Positions 53,800 to 54,833 of a stretch of 54,833 nt of DNA are shown here, piece after piece. The stretch lies in assembly GCA_027575765.1 (NCBI GenBank), contig JANBPT010000218.1, positions 1 through 54,833 on the forward strand, read 5' to 3'. Source of the DNA: Tieghemiomyces parasiticus (Eukaryota; Kickxellomycota; Dimargaritomycetes; Dimargaritales; Dimargaritaceae). Below the pieces are notes generated by a model, which was not told the origin of the DNA, searched no databases, and was given only the letters and a program-made list of their open reading frames with translations. Every line of letters starts with the position of its first letter. Position 1 is the first letter of the stretch. The position numbers were made by a program, and so were the translations under genes.

Positions 53800-54290
53800 G
53801 CCGCATGGACGATCCGGTACGCGGCTTGGATTGGGCGAGTGAAACACGGCAGTCCGATGTCGAGCGCAACGAGGGCCACTGTAACCCGTGCCTGGGCAGT
53901 CAGACGCCGTCGCTTTCGTAGGCCCCTTCGCCCTAACCCATTGAACTGGCCTGAATAGTCCGCCGTGGCCAGCCCAAGGCTCATCTAAACGGGCGAATGG
54001 GGCACCTGGGCAGGGGTTGACAGTCAGGGCGACATGTTATGGACATGGCCTCTGGCCCACCTCGTGCATGGTTTCACCCAGTGGCATCCTTCAGCAGGAC
54101 GCTGACGACGGGTAGGGCCGCGATGCGTATGGGGTGTATGCTAGTCGGCGGAGGCGCGCTGGGTAGCTATACACATGTGTGCATGCCAGTCGGTCGCGAC
54201 TGCGTGGACGGCAAACAACAGGCACCCCCGCGGCGTAGACTATCCCTGCATATATGCACTGTATCGTCCCACAGACCCTGGCACCCCACG

Positions 54291-54833
54291 ATGACCGGGG
54301 AGGCTTGGACGCCACCGGTCATCCGCCCAGCCCTGTTCGCGCGCGAGTCTACCGCCGTGGCCATCGACCAGATTGCGCAGGACAGGTAATCATGCGAGCC
54401 AGACGCCACTGGTATCCTACCGCCTCCTTCCCTCCCCCTCGGTTGACCGGTGTTGGGATGCGGTCGTGAGGACAGAGAATCACGGCCACCACCTGGCTGC
54501 CCTTAACTTTTGAGAGGGGGTCGACAGGCCCGGCCAGGATGGCACCATCGTCTACCTTGCATATCCCTGACCTGTCTGAAGCTAGAGGGCCCGTCGAAAC
54601 TCTCGACCCGCAAGGCGACGGTGAACCTGCCGCGGCGGATACGCCCTTGGTTCATTAACGGGTGCGGATATTGACGGATTGACCTTGTCCTGGAGGTGAA
54701 TATGGGGGTCCGCGTCGATCCAATCACCACCAGTCGAAATCGACACAGGCGAGAATGGTGAAGGTCAGTCTCCGCCACACAGTCACGATGTCGGTCAATA
54801 CATACAGCCGCAGTTCATCTCCGCCGTTTCGGT
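54291..54833 (+). CDS. 5' part of a spliced gene cut by the right window edge, unrecognised
   Basis: Three short open segments join with matching phases: 54291-54385 (donor AG|GTAATC, phase 2), 54517-54620 (acceptor TGAGAG, donor G|GTGAAC, phase 1) and 54734 to the edge (acceptor ACCACCAG). The first starts MTGEAWTPPVIRPAL and ends AIDQIAQDR; the second reads MAPSSTLHIPDLSEARG and ETLDPQGD; the third reads VEIDTGENGEGQSPPHSHD then YIQPQFISAVS. Composition is protein-like and mostly disordered, as at the N-terminus of a larger protein. No domain is visible. It is divergent from VTC1. The agreement of three phases supports a real gene, but the exons are short and I may have the start wrong. Confidence 0.45.

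Larger units (their letters stand above)
53380..54290. other. Divergent promoter region of VTC1 and the right-edge gene
   Basis: Contains a TATA-like run for VTC1 and a (GA)n tract. Short ORFs on both strands are motif-free. Confidence 0.45.

Noticed and set aside
54503..54778. A 91-codon minus-strand ORF at the right edge
   Set aside because: It overlaps the plus-strand spliced candidate. Arg/Pro/Ser-rich composition and the lack of phase-consistent partner exons make it the weaker reading, though I cannot exclude it.

Overview
The window reads as nuclear DNA of a filamentous, probably early-diverging fungus. The evidence is the gene set: squalene epoxidase of the ergosterol pathway, a CRH-type GH16 cell-wall enzyme, Vtc1, Rei1, a fungal-style GATA factor and a GPI-type secreted protein. 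Introns are short and mostly GTAAGT-type. A fused animal/plant-type lysine-degrading enzyme (AASS) and a YbbL/STAR1-like ABC ATPase would be unusual in yeasts and most Dikarya. A zoopagomycete or mucoromycete-grade lineage is my inference; nothing in the sequence proves the taxon.

Layout, left to right. A decayed mariner copy runs in from the left edge. ERG1 (8 exons, +) and ALG10 (2 exons, +) follow, with a small minus-strand ORF divergent from ALG10. Next come a YbbL-like ATPase (+) and, after a 3.1 kb gap, a SANT-like DNA-binding protein (-). A 5.4 kb gene-free stretch leads to an NR2C2AP-like discoidin-fold gene (+) with two non-canonical introns. A second, nearly full-length but dead mariner copy lies in reverse orientation, followed by a CRH-like GH16 enzyme (-), ketopantoate reductase (-), an 8-cysteine GPI-type secreted protein (+), a CENP-W-like histone-fold protein (-), REI1 (+), a Tim17-family protein (-), a GATA factor (-), an unrecognised tetraspan protein (+), an RSF1/CECR2-like DDT-WHIM-PHD protein (+), bifunctional AASS (+) and VTC1 (-). 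The 5' end of one more spliced gene (+) runs off the right edge.

The genes are independent eukaryotic transcription units, not an operon or an obvious metabolic cluster. Exon joins were worked out by hand from splice motifs, reading phase and family conservation. Phases close exactly for ERG1, ALG10, REI1, the Tim17-like gene, the GATA gene, the RSF1-like gene, AASS and the NR2C2AP-like gene. The most notable points are a probable AT-AC (U12-type) intron and a GC-AG intron in the NR2C2AP-like gene, the fused lysine-catabolic enzyme with a mitochondrial-type presequence, an in-frame alternative acceptor in ERG1, and two mariner copies that share the same disabling changes. I found no convincing tRNA, rRNA, CRISPR or prophage-like structure and no clearly new multi-gene system.
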